Of a stretch of DNA of 64,000 bases, positions 11,129 through 21,610 are shown in pieces. Positions within the stretch are counted from its first letter, which is position 1; each line of letters starts with the position of its first letter. The notes under the pieces were generated by a model. That model did no database searches, was not told the DNA's origin, and saw only the letters and a list, made by a program, of their open reading frames with translations. The stretch spans positions 72,105,465-72,169,464 of the forward strand of contig NC_087064.1 in NCBI RefSeq assembly GCF_963678635.1, in the 5' to 3' direction. A program made the position numbers and the translations under genes. The stretch comes from Symsagittifera roscoffensis (lineage: Eukaryota; Xenacoelomorpha; Acoela; Convolutidae).

Positions 11129-11842
11129 TACTTCCTGAACGCATAACTCCAGGTTATCTTTAAGTGGTGATCCGCTTTTCTATAATCAACTTTACAAATC
11201 GCATTAGAAAATGAAATTTATCTACTCCACCTCAACTCACCGCGTGTCACAAATGGCATCGTACTACATTTCACTGCCTTTCAAAATTTTCACAAAATTT
11301 TTACCCTGAGGAGTGTCCTAGATAAAATTTCTTTTTCGACTACTTACGTCATTTCTCCGTAAATTTTTTTCTCGCACTTGCTGATTAAAAAGTTTTGGGA
11401 TGTATTACAGCCACGCACCCGTTAAATTTAATTTAACCTCTTTCACCAAGTATAATCATTCATTTATGCTGTTGCCCTCAATATTAAAACTAAGAACCTA
11501 CCGGGTCGCCACAAAGTGAAGATTTTTCTTACACAAGTTGAAAACTTCAGTCAGGTTTAAACAGGTAAATATACTCACCTATAGCTTACATAACATCAAC
11601 TAAAACTTTCATTGTAATTCAACAATTCTCAAAGCCTGGTTTAACCAAACAACATCAAAGCAAAAAGTTTAAAAGACTCAATAGTCAATTTTAGTTGATT
11701 GGCACAAGTTTTAACCCACCACATCAATTAAGTTTTTTCTCTCTCTCCTCACTTCTATTTCGTGTCCCGTCCTTAGTCTCACTCCATTGTATGTTGCTCC
11801 TGTTCTCGTGCTTCACTATTCTCCAGGACTTTCTGCAACATG

Positions 11843-12772
11843 TCAACGGAGTTGCGGGCCGTGCCCCAGCTTTCTTGCTCCAACAACCTCGGTTTGCAAC
11901 TGATCCACGTTGACTTTCTGCTCTCGATTCCTGCAGAAGCTGTTATGCAGACACAGGCTCACATTTTGTTCTAGGTCAGCTTGTAAGACCTCTTTCCTCT
12001 CTTCTTCTGTGGTGCAAGACATCCCAGCTACTCTTTTCACCGCCGTATTCAGAGCGTTCATATGTGTCAGGAATGCTCTTTTATAGGCTCCCGGTCCTAT
12101 ATATAGCTGGAAGGATTGATAGGCTTCCGTGTTTTGGGACATATTACGCTTCGCGCGTTCATACGCCCATGCTGTCATCACTGCACGGAACCAAGGCATC
12201 AATCTCTGTCTTGCCCATATATTTTCTATTGCCTTCGGTATTCTCAGAACTTTACAAGTAGTTCTGAACAGATCCAGTATCTTACTGAGGCTCACTTTAC
12301 TCAGTTGCTCTGGAGTTGGCACGGCCATCTCCTGTTCAGTCGTTCCTGCATTAGCTTCCAGCCACCTCACTGCTAGTATGGCGCTGACCAACAGTATCAT
12401 CACGTTCTGGGTTTGATCAGGCAATCCCCATGGATTATACTCCTCTGCATCCCAAACCAGAAGTAGGTTTGCTCTCTTGGGGTACCAAAACGTCTGCGCC
12501 AGGCAGTGACACGGATACTCTCCATGAGTTAGCAAGATATTTTTCCAAATTCGATAACCCGATGCTATCAGTAGGGGTTCGATCTCCATCATTGTCTGAT
12601 GCGTTTCATCTTCGTCACCTATTGTGGGTAAATTGCTAGACATCATCCCTTTCGCCTTTTTTCGTTGGAAATTGCTGATATTTCCTTCACCCCACTTCAC
12701 AAAGTCTTCTCTCACTATCTCTTCCATCTCATCCCTAGACCTCTCCGGGACTGCCCGAAGGATCTTCGTCAA
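11843..12772 (-). pseudogene. M1 polyprotein 2, C-terminal module (longest intact piece)
   Basis: An open frame of 309 codons from the Met at 12772 ends at the last stop of the element. It begins with an acidic/basic stretch ('ERSRDEMEEIVREDFVKWG'), then 'CHCLAQTFWYPKRAN', a hydrophobic strand 'VMILLVSAILAVRWLEAN', helices around 'ILDLFRTTCKVLRIP', 'RQRLMPWFRAVMTAWAYERA', 'GPGAYKRAFLTHMNAL', and the near-invariant 'VSLCLHNSFCRN'. Homologues sit in P1 (two copies) and M2. No known domain is recognised and no membrane anchor is clear. In the native element this is the C-terminus of the second polyprotein, not a separate gene. Confidence 0.7.
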
Positions 12773-12807
12773 TAGCTCATGGGATTTCTAAGACATCCTC
12801 GACAGTC

Positions 12808-13221
12808 TCACGAAATTCGGTACCGAAAAAGCTGATCAATCAGTCTATGTTGCGTTCTGGCATCTCTAAACACCAGGTGCATTGGGTCTTTACTATTGCA
12901 ATGAGGTGCCGCACTAGATCCCACCCGATACTTCGAGCCGACTGTCGTACGATACCCCTCACTATGTTTCAGCTTTATTTCGTTTTCTAGAGCTTCTCGC
13001 CAGCTTTCAATCTTCTGTTCTGTCTGCAATGCTCTGGGGAACACTTCCAGACTCAAGGATGTGACCAGTTCATGGGCACGCTCCAGGCGTTCCAGTGATT
13101 CAATCGAGGTGGTCATACTGCAGAACCCTAAGGCGGTCGTCAAGTTCACCTCCGTCACTCCATGGCAGTCTGCAGTCAATTCAACCTCATTTTTATCCGA
13201 CATGCTCAGTCGTCCATACAA
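12808..13221 (-). pseudogene. M1 polyprotein 2, penultimate module
   Basis: An open piece of 137 codons. It contains 'MYGRLSMSDKNEVELTADCH', the block 'LTTALGFCSMTTSIESLERL' and 'HLVFRDARTQHRLIDQLFRY'. The matching P1 region is 1485-2209. It is separated from the C-terminal module only by frame breaks near 12780-12808. Between 13222 and 13394 the sequence should continue the polyprotein but no open frame is left. No domain recognised. Confidence 0.6.
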
Positions 13222-13394
13222 CTTGGCTAGCTGGCAATGCTATTCGTTCAACGCTTTCGAGCAATGACCGTTCCCACATACATGCCCTTCCATTCCACAA
13301 ATAGAAGCTAGGCAGGTACCCTCCTTCATCCAATCACTTGGAGAGTTCCCCTCGGACGGCTCCGTGGGTCGCTTGTCATGTTGCCTCGTTATTT

Positions 13395-14523
13395 TCAGAG
13401 CCAATAAATGGCTAGGTCGTGTAGGCTCTTGCCATCTTTTCCCTCTAGCTCGATCTCAGCGGTAAGGTTCCATATCAGGCCCGCGTTCGGATTTGGGCAC
13501 CATGAAGGCTTCTTGAGTTCCGGCGTCGTCACTAAGCTGGTCTTCAGTGGACCGTGCCGCGAACCACACTCAAAGCTTACTTGTCCCTCCAGCTGGGGAA
13601 CTGAAGGTTCAATCACTCGTTCCTCCAGGACCACTCCTAACTCTAACTGTTCAGACGTTATTGTCCCCAATTTCCGCACTCTTTTCACCCAGAAATTGAG
13701 ACTTACTGCTTGCTCATAGTCGAAATATGAGTCCCCGGCTTTTTCATTGTCGAATGGATTATAGGCCATTCTTGGGACAACCGACACGTACTGGAAGTAC
13801 CATCGTATGCCCAGTGTAGCATACTCCTTCAGACTCCGAACTTTCTGCAACAACTCGCTCGTGACGGTCAGTTCTTTATTGTAATACCTTCTGACTTCCT
13901 CCAATATCCGGTAGCTATCCAGGTTGCTTAACTCCCTTGTCGGGATATGCAATGGCATGTCCCGGTAGAGATCTAACAGTGCTCTCAACAAGACTTCTTC
14001 ACGCTTCATCGACCACACTTGCCTGATTGTCTTTACACATTCTTCTAGCACCGGAATGGGCGATCAAAACTTTCAAAGCTCCCATCAGTTCCAGCTGCTG
14101 TTCTATGGCCTTCGTCTCGATGGTGGCTCCATACTCCCATTTTCTTAATCCAACAAGGCAATACACAAGTCTCACTTGTAAATCAATCCTGACACAGGGG
14201 TTGGCCATCAACGCCATTACTGATGAGGAAGTACGCATGGTTTCGTCGAAACACTTCTGGAGGGCTACCCACCAGGAAGTCTTGTTCAGAAGTTCCAGAC
14301 CATTCTCGTTTACTTCCGATGACATCACAGTGTCGTATTTCTTCCTCTTCAAGTTTGAGCCCGTCTCCAGCTCCTTCAAGTACTCCTGCATGGCTTGCTT
14401 ATCATGCCAGGCCATCAGATGTCCTCTCGCAGAGTTTCTTGCCTTCACGATTTCCATGTAGCCACCAGCAGCATTGCCCTTATGGACTGACTCGAGCACA
14501 GTAATACGATTGCACTCGACCAC
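13395..14523 (-). pseudogene. M1 polyprotein 2, central helical module
   Basis: Two overlapping open pieces (13999-14523 and 13395-14051) in different frames make up this module, so one frameshift lies at about 14000-14050. Landmarks are 'NAAGGYMEIVKARNSARGHL', 'LMANPCVRIDLQVRLVYCLV', 'LLRALLDLYRDMPL', 'LEEVRRYYNKEL', and 'AYNPFDNEKAGDSYFDYEQA', all matched by P2 from 62940 to the window end. It is predicted to be largely alpha-helical. No domain recognised. Confidence 0.65.
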
Positions 14524-14574
14524 GTCGAGATGTCCCTCCTACTTCATCTTCGCCATGTTCGTTCGCGATGGTTT

Positions 14575-15950
14575 TTAGTCTTCCAACCCACCGGATCCAC
14601 ATTGGCTGATGACCTCCATTTCCAGCCTGGTTTCAGCTAAGGTCCTCTCGCTCTTCTTCGCTTTCGAAGCCGTGGATATCAGTCCCGCCAGCATCATCGG
14701 TGGCCCCTGATTCTCTTTTTCCCTGCCGCCATGCCTTGCACCATCCCCATGTCCAACTTCGCTTGAACGGGAGACTTTCGCCAGCAAAATCACAACTGTA
14801 GCGGCTTTCGACTTCACGATTTTTGGGTTGGTCACCTTATCGTTCACTCTCTCCTTCAGTTTTCTCCTCCGCGCTCTCCTCCGTGACTGACTCACCGGTC
14901 TTTCTCTCCAGCTCGCGTTGGTATCGTGGTATCGTTCCCATTCTTCTTCTGGCAACGTGGCCAGGAACGCTTTTCGCGTCGAATCATCGATCCTCCGCCT
15001 TCGTGGGTATTCACTGACGGGTTGGACTCGCCCTTCCTCTGGTGTGCTTCAAACAGGGACAAAGATTCCACAAATGACAGACTAGCCGGGGGCTCCTTAG
15101 TGGGAGACATAAATGATGACGGTGTCACCAGCACTAGCGTTTCATTCGCCCCACCTCCTTCCGTTTCATTGAAGTCATACTCCAGCAAGTCTCTCTCCAG
15201 GGCACCCGGGTCGAACTCACTCATCCTGTCGCCCTTGCCCTCCATCGGATCATCATTCCCTTGATTTTCTTTATTTGCAACTCCTTCTTTTCCCCCATGG
15301 TCATTTACCATAGTTTCCACGGGCTCCTCACCATGCGGCGCCATTACATCTTTTGTCAGATAAATGCCTCCTCTGGACTCTCTGCTCTCCTCCATCATCA
15401 ATACTGTCTCCCGTCTGGGCCACCTCAGCTGGAGCATACACTTCAGCTGACTTGTCGTCAGCTGGAGCATACACGTCGTTCCAATGGCCTACCGATACCT
15501 CTGGTTTTCTGGATGATGTGGCCTTGATCTTCTTCCTACTCCATAGTCAGGAAAGGTAAAATCAAACGTGTGCAGGACGGCAGCGTTCCAACTGAAGAAA
15601 CGTGGCTCCATTCCTTCGCTCCAACTGATCATCCTTTCTTCTACGTCTTGCGCTGCTCAAATCCTATGTGCCAGGACCGGACTAGTCACCCCCAACAACA
15701 TCCTCTTGATGAGTGGATACAGAGGGCACCTATCAGGCAGCGGATCTAAGCCCGCCAACCACGTGTCCTGATTCTCTTTCACCTGGGCGTACGTCTCCGG
15801 CCGGGATTTTCACAGCGTCGTTCGTACCCCTAATGATTGGTCGTAAGTTCCAGAGCTTGGGGTTGAACTGGACTTTCGAGAGGTTCTCTCTACCCATTGT
15901 GTATTTAAAGCTGTTGTTCAGGTCCATCAACACCCAGCCAGGCTCCGCTA
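14575..15950 (-). pseudogene. M1 polyprotein 2, acidic and basic linker region
   Basis: Open pieces 15733-15933, 14892-15470 and 14575-14955 correspond to P2 61300-62940. Landmarks are 'MDLNNSF.Y.MGRE' (P2: 'MDFNNHFKCRMGREELSH'), 'VTPSSFMSPTKEP' (P2: 'MTPSSFMSPTKEA'), 'PEEEWERY' (P2 identical), a basic stretch 'SQSRRRARRRKLKER', and 'LEMEVISQCGSGGLED' (P2: 'LEMEIISQCGSGGLED'). The last two open pieces overlap in different frames, so a frameshift lies near 14900-14955. This region is charged, poorly hydrophobic and probably disordered. Confidence 0.6.
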
Positions 15951-16570
15951 TCCTCCCGAATAACCAATCTTCACTTGCCAGTCCTCTAAATTCATCTGTT
16001 CCACCCAGTTCAGCACGGAACAGTCTACTACTGACACGAGATTTACTTACAGAACAGAATGTCTATACGCCTCCACCTGCACGTCCGGGAACACATGTGT
16101 CACTGTAGGTCCGTAGAACACGGTGACAAACTCTCTGAGCCCGAAGATCAGTGATAGCGGATCGATCCGCATCATCAGGGCTAGGTCAGTCAACAGGGGC
16201 ATCCCCCACACTTCTTCACTTCATTTCTGTCGGAGACTGGTTTATCTTCCCCGGTTAATTTCTGTTTTGCTGCAGCAGGTACTGAAGTAGCAAGGTCCTC
16301 CAATCCTTCAGTTTTCGATAGGAGGCTGTCTCCATTTGAGCATCAAGTTCTCTCATTGGTCCTTGCAGCTGTTCGGGGTATCTCAGAAAAACAAATAAGT
16401 CTCCTAAACGACCATAGGTCATCACAATCAATGTTAGCCGACCATCCAGTCGGATATCAGCGTGAAAAGCACCACAGGTACCTTCACAAAGTTCTCGTGT
16501 CCGAAGAACACTTACAGTGCCAGCACAAGGCCAATGGATAACTTCCTGATATCCCTCATAATGTTGGCTA

Positions 16571-17104
16571 TCAAGTTTCTCGATTCACTAGGGTAGCAAC
16601 TGCTGATAAACTGGGGGACCACCCATCGCCCATCCCCGCGAGAAAAGCATCGGATTTCTTATACTCAGTCTTCGTCGCCAGCACGTCTGCTTGGAAACGG
16701 TCCGAGGACATCGTGTTGATTTGCTGCATCAGTTGCAACATCGTCGCTCCCTTCTGTTCTTTCACGTCCATTATCTTCTTCAAATACTGGTGGATCTCCC
16801 TTACCACCGCTGGAGCATAACCGAAAGCATCCTGCCCCAACGCACACAGCCGCGGTGACAGATACAACCACGGTGACAGATACAACCTCAAGGCCATAGC
16901 TTTCAAGTCGTCCTCAGTTGAGAGGGCGTTTCTCCTCACCACGTCCCCCGTTTCGTTCCTCACGTAGTCCGTTTGTCTGAACCACAAGTTGTTCGCTAAC
17001 CGTTGCACTATTTGGTGTTCATCGCCCACTCTTGGCCTCATTTTTAACAGCCGGCCAAAGTTGGAAAACTCCACTCCCAACCCCTCATCCAACACGATGT
17101 GCAT
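16571..17104 (-). pseudogene. M1 polyprotein 2, module after the second SGNH-like region
   Basis: An open piece of 177 codons matches P2 60120-60650: 'LVLDEVLGLELSNFARLLKL' in P2 against 'IVLDEGLGVEFSNFGRLLKM' here, then 'LWFRQTDYVRNETGDVVRRN' and 'NTMSSDRFQADVLATKTEYK'. A local repeat 'WLYLSP.LYLSPRL' reflects a small duplication absent from P2. Between 15951 and 16570 the frame is destroyed, although the DNA still aligns with P2 60650-61300. Function unknown. Confidence 0.6.
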
Positions 17105-17149
17105 CGTGCTATGGTTTTTAAACCCCTGAATTGCATTCGGGATGTCCGA

Positions 17150-17940
17150 CTATTTCGCGGGGAGTTTTGATCGGAGGGGATAATAAAGGTTGGGATCCAC
17201 CCGTCGGTTTGGCGCAATTATCACTACATCAAGTCGTCTCTCGGCCAACAGGACGACCATGGCGTACACAAACTGCAGGGGTTCAGGTAGCGAGGCATAA
17301 CCAGGAGACAGCACGAAAATCATCTTGACCAGTTGCCTCGCAAAACATTGCCGAATCGATTTTTCAGCCTCCGTCACGGCAGAGAGGAGTGTCATGGTAG
17401 CCTCCCCCGCAGCCTCCGAGCTTGCGGTAAATCCGTCGATTAGAACATTCAATAGTCCCTACTCTGCAAGTGATTATTTGATCCAGCTACTATCACCACT
17501 TCTGGATCCAAGTTCACCACCCTCTGCACATTTATCGCCATTCCCACCGCTTGACCCAAATCTAAGTTGGGAGCTGTGAGGAAGATTACATCCCGCCAAA
17601 AGAGCGAACGGGGAGTTTATAAGTAGTCGGAGCGGGCCACTATCAGAATTTTCCCCAGCTTCAATTCCTGAAGATCATAGGCCGAGAACAGACTGTCTCC
17701 CTTCGGTGACTCCAGATGCGCATTTCTTCTCTCATCGCCTTTAACAGAGCTGACTCTAGGGTAATCCCTCGAATACTCGCCCGCGGACTGTCCCGGGGGT
17801 TTCATGAATTGTCTGCACATCTTGTGCTGCTTGTTGTTGGTTTTAATCTCCACCAGAAGCTTCCCTTTACGGTTCGGTGGGGCCTTTTCTCTCACCTGCT
17901 GACGGACGTCCGTCAATGACCTCACATTCAGTGGTCCCAC
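17150..17940 (-). pseudogene. M1 polyprotein 2, second SGNH-like region (broken)
   Basis: Open pieces 17617-17940 and 17150-17452 match P2 59270-60060. The first has 'PLNVRSLTDVRQ', 'PPGQSAGEYSRDYPR' and 'KILIVARSDYL'. The second runs without a stop through 'TLLSAVTEAEKSIRQCFARQ' into 'IFVLSPGYASLPEPLQFVYA' and 'APNRRVDPNLYYPLRSKLP'. This matters because P2 has a TAA exactly inside this segment: M1 shows the stop is a P2 lesion. The part with the GSND-like block of P2 is lost in a frame break between the two pieces. Confidence 0.6.
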
Positions 17941-18221
17941 AGCAGAGAAGTGGCGGAGCTGAATTGCTCCTCTTCGGCCAAAAGCCAGTGTACGCCCCTA
18001 TCCGGTACAGGCCGGACACCGTAGGGTCATGCCCGTTAAGCATTTTTTTTCATGTTCAACTTAATTGCCATGTCTGCTTTATATCGTCCCAGGGACTAGG
18101 ATCTGGCCTGTTCCTCAGCAACTCATTGGTCTTGGTCGTATCGATCCTCGCTGCAGGATCCCCGTTGATTTTCAAGGATCGACCTCGGGAAGCAGGAGCG
18201 GTCCCCAATCTCTATCTCACG

Positions 18222-20015
18222 TCAGAGCTGGGAGTGGGCTGCACCACGTTCGCCTCTGTGGCTAGAGTTCCCAGACGATTCGTTAGCGGCCGAGGCACGT
18301 GGGATCTCACCCTGCCTGCCGGCAGGGCTACCCCTTGCCACCGGGTTGACCATAGTCCGCAGCTCGGTTTCCACTTCTTCTATCCTTGTTTGAAATGCGT
18401 CGCTCATCCATTGTATTCCCGGTTTGGTATTGAAGTCAAGGCTGTCTTTCGTCAAGGCACCGTTGTCCACCATTCTCAGAGCGCTTTCAACATCCATCAA
18501 CCGGAGCTCACTGGGATTCTCCGCAGTCAGGTTCCTGACCATCCCATTCCATTTAGTCGCATTCTTATTCATATAGTCGGCTACTGGTGACCCAGCGTCC
18601 GTCCGGATTAAGAGGAATCGTACTCAGGATTACAATCTTCAGTCAATATTTCTCCTTTAGTTCGTTGAGGAGACAGATCAGCAGCAATTCGCACTTCGTC
18701 TCGGGAGTAACAGGATTTCTCAGAACGTCGTTCGTCCCTATCATCAGGGTTAGCGTATCTACACTGTCGTCATTCTGCAGCTCCATCATTTTAATAAATT
18801 GAGTCACTGAGACCCCGCCAAAGGAGATTACAGCAGTCTGTCCCACCACGAGGATTTCTTTAAGATCCCTCACCAAGCTATCACCTATGATCAGCTGTTG
18901 GCTGCCAGTTGGCACCGCCTGGTGGATCGTCGCCGGGTTCCAGGTCATACCATTCAGGCACGCCCTCGGGTGCTCTGCGGCTACCTGCACGAAGCTCCTT
19001 CGGGTGTTGAGATCCTTTCGAATATCGATCTTAAATTAGCTCCACTCAGTACCGGACCGGCCAGTTTGGTGAGACCTGCTGTCTCTACCTACCTGACGGG
19101 TGACTGACCTACAGGCTGAGAAGGAACGATCCAACCCAAGCTCCAGTCTCTTGCTCGGTGTATCTCCTGCATCGTGGCTCTGGCCACCTGCTCAAATTTC
19201 TCCTGAAATTGAGGTGCCAGATAGGTATCGGAGGGATCAGGTATCGTAGTTCTCGCGTTTGAAGGCGGGCTCATTTGTTGCTGGATGGTCACTTCACTCG
19301 GCCTACAGAGCTCTTGAGCCATAGCCTTGGCCGTCGTGTCAGGGCTCATCATCGCCAGAAAATCCGGTGACAACTAACTCACCCTCGCATTGTAGAGTTC
19401 TTTCATGTGTTCGATCTCCTCCTCCTTGAAAGCGATCTGTAAATCATCGTACTTTCTGTTCCATTCGTCGCGATCCTTGTCTTTCTCCTTATACTCTAGT
19501 CTTTGTGTCTCTTCTCGAGAGTTTCACTGGTCTCCGCCGTCCGTATTTCGATCTCGTTCATTATCGCCTTTTTTGATGGTGGAGCTGCGGTTGGTGAGTC
19601 CACAAAATGGGATGGGGCGGGCCCATCACGTGATCTTTTTGATCCGAAGAGAAGCTGCGCTGCGGAACTGGGGCGTATCGGCATTAGAATTTCTCCCAGC
19701 CTATAGTCTCTCTTTTCGCCTAGACCAGGCTCACGAGCCAGGTCATGCCCAGACATCTCTCCGCGTCTCCATTGCATGAGCCGATTTCTGTTCCACTCGG
19801 CGGTACCAGACTCGCCGCAAGCCAGCGTGAGGACCACTTCTGTGGGGCGGTCCGCATGGCCTTCTCTTCCGATAGCATTCAGGTGTGCGACGGTGAATAT
19901 CGCCAACCCGGTTCTTTTAGTCAAAAATTACAATAATCAGGCGCTGGTATATCTCGTCTAGAGTCTTTCCTAGGCTCGCTGAGATGAAATCCACCAAGTT
20001 GTTAGTATCACTCAT
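18222..20015 (-). pseudogene. M1 polyprotein 2, N-terminal coil and SGNH hydrolase (broken)
   Basis: The start ATG is at 20015 (reading MSDTN, as MGDTN in P2). Open pieces 19496-19924, 19089-19373, 18643-18990 and 18222-18572 follow. The N-terminal part carries 'GREGHADRPTEVVLTLACGE' and 'EPGLGEKRDYRLGE', then a charged coil. The SGNH domain keeps block I 'IIGDSLVRDL', a Gly block 'SFGGVSV' and block III 'MIGTNDV', but the C-terminal D-x-x-H reads DSLDF, so the catalytic His is lost. At the end of this module M1 reads Glu-Glu where P2 has a TAA (59206-59208). Confidence 0.75.
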
Positions 20016-20441
20016 GCTTCTTTGTGTAGATTTCGTATCTTTCATTTTCAATTCAGATTCAGTCAGCAAACGTGCGACCAATCACGATCTAAGAGACAAA
20101 TCACAATTTAGAATAACATTAGAAACATTATTCACATCTTTTAAAAACAGTCCATTGAAATTCTCTTCTTGTTCCTAGTTTAAAAGCTAGCACCAAGGTG
20201 GATTGTCCACCTGCGACCTTGTCAAAATATAATAATTGGGCGATGTCACCTTTCGTACCTGGAGCGTTCCAGGTTTCCATGACATAAACTTCACATAAAA
20301 CATAACCTAACATTAACCTAACATAAAATACCACACATCAACACAATCACATAAAAGCCTATTACCTAATGAACATCCTAAAACCTAATCCTAATGCCTA
20401 AAGAGTAAACCTAACACGAACTATTAGCACTGAATGAGTCT
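20016..20441 (-). promoter_or_regulatory. M1 spacer between the two polyproteins, with hairpins
   Basis: Non-coding, AT-rich, with scattered 'cctaac' motifs. Two perfect short inverted repeats stand out: ACCTGGA/TCCAGGT around a 4-nt loop at 20257-20274, and AGGTGGA/TCCACCT around a 3-nt loop at 20196-20212. P2 has hairpins at the same relative positions with different bases (56672-56691 and 56734-56752). I infer a conserved RNA structure used for expression of polyprotein 2. Confidence 0.5.
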
Positions 20442-21610
20442 CTAGCATACGCTCAGATAATGTTTCCTATGTAGGTATACCTCTATGTCCGTCTCCGAAA
20501 GTATTACAAGTATTAGGGCATATAGCTCTCTGAGATGCAATTTTCCCCTACTGGGATCATAGACTGGTAAAGAGAGAGAAGTCACTCCTCTCTCAACCAG
20601 AGAATACCTAAGTTGAGTTAGGGCCAGCACCAAGGTCTCAGGATTTACGTGTTGTCTATTAGTGGCCTTAGTTACCAGGAAGCACAAACATTTCCATGAT
20701 ATCTGTGATGCAACAGGAGTAAGGGCTATCATCCCTCCCTTACCAGGCCTCTGTTTCCATAAAAACTCGATATTCTTGTATTCTCTCTTAAAGTCTCTTA
20801 AAACTTACATCCGCCGTTATCGCCGTAGCGCACGTACGTTCCGTAAGTATGAAATCACTGTGCGTGATAACGATTTTGTTTGAGTAGTGATTTGGTAGAT
20901 CAAAATTTGGTTCAAAAGCTCGTCCAAAAGGCGGTTTTTTTTGCATTTTTGCCCTCTGTTTCCAGTTCTCGGGTTTCTCTAGCCGATTTTAATTTTTGGA
21001 TCATAGGGTTTTCGGTGTGGGTGAGTCCTACCCCACTTCCCGTACAAAATTATCCATCGACGTCCCCGTCGATTGTCCAGGATTGAGCAGATCGGGATTT
21101 GATACTGGAATACGTAAGTCACTATCTGGAGCGACCCAGTTGGACTCAGTGTTGTCGTTACTGATATATTTGTTGCTAGTCTGGTCGACATTTTGAATCG
21201 TCAAGATTGTCTCCAGCGTATCTGCACTGAAATCATGGAGCCATTCGAGTACTCGCAAATTCGTCAACTCTTGTTCGTGCATCTGTTCCATCTCGGGTTC
21301 GAACTCCACTTCCGATTCAGAGTGATCTTCGATCCAGTCTTGTTCTGTGTCATCAACCAGGTCGATCTCTTGTGCTACCACTATTTCGTCCAGGCCCATT
21401 ATCGAGTTCCTTGCATCGCTCAAAACTATTCTGTCCACGACGAAATCCTTGCCATATGGATTGCATTTCTTCTTGTTTTTTTAATCTTTTGCCCTGGCGT
21501 GTTTCCATGGTGAAGGGAAAGTCAGGCTGCACTCTTTTATCAACTTCAGTTTGCTCTGGGCAGTCCCAGTCTTCTTCGACATATGGAAGAGCTTCGTCGT
21601 CCACCTCCAC
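20442..21610 (-). pseudogene. M1 macro domain region at the end of polyprotein 1 (broken)
   Basis: Open pieces 21353-21610, 21028-21438 and 20442-20732. The first carries 'YVEEDWDCPEQTEVDK' with TGG where P2 has TGA (55351-55353), showing that integrase and macro region belong to one frame. The second contains 'TESNWVAPDSDLRIP' and 'TSMDNFVREVG'. The third is the C-terminal half of a macro domain: 'CLCFLVTKATNRQHV', 'SLVERGVTSLSLPVYDPSRG', 'ELYALILVILSETDIEVYL'. The N-terminal half of the domain lies in the broken stretch 20733-21027. Confidence 0.7.

Larger units (their letters stand above)
7154..12178. repeat. Tandem duplication, copy 2 (about 5.02 kb)
   Basis: This is the second copy of the block at 2396-7153. 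It is longer mainly because of the foldback insertion at 8374-8754. Smaller indels include loss of about 30 bp near 9245 and about 55 bp near 11500. The LTR-like blocks seen in copy 1 recur here at about 8811-9405 (A1), 9655-9975 (A2, inverted) and 10135-10740 (A3). The right end continues without interruption into M1, so copy 2 carries the original M1 junction and copy 1 carries the original P1 junction. Confidence 0.9.

Noticed and set aside
14220-14260. Possible hammerhead ribozyme core (CTGATGAG ... CGAAAC)
   Set aside because: It lies in coding sequence and the stem II and III pairings do not form. A similar string near 36106 also fails.
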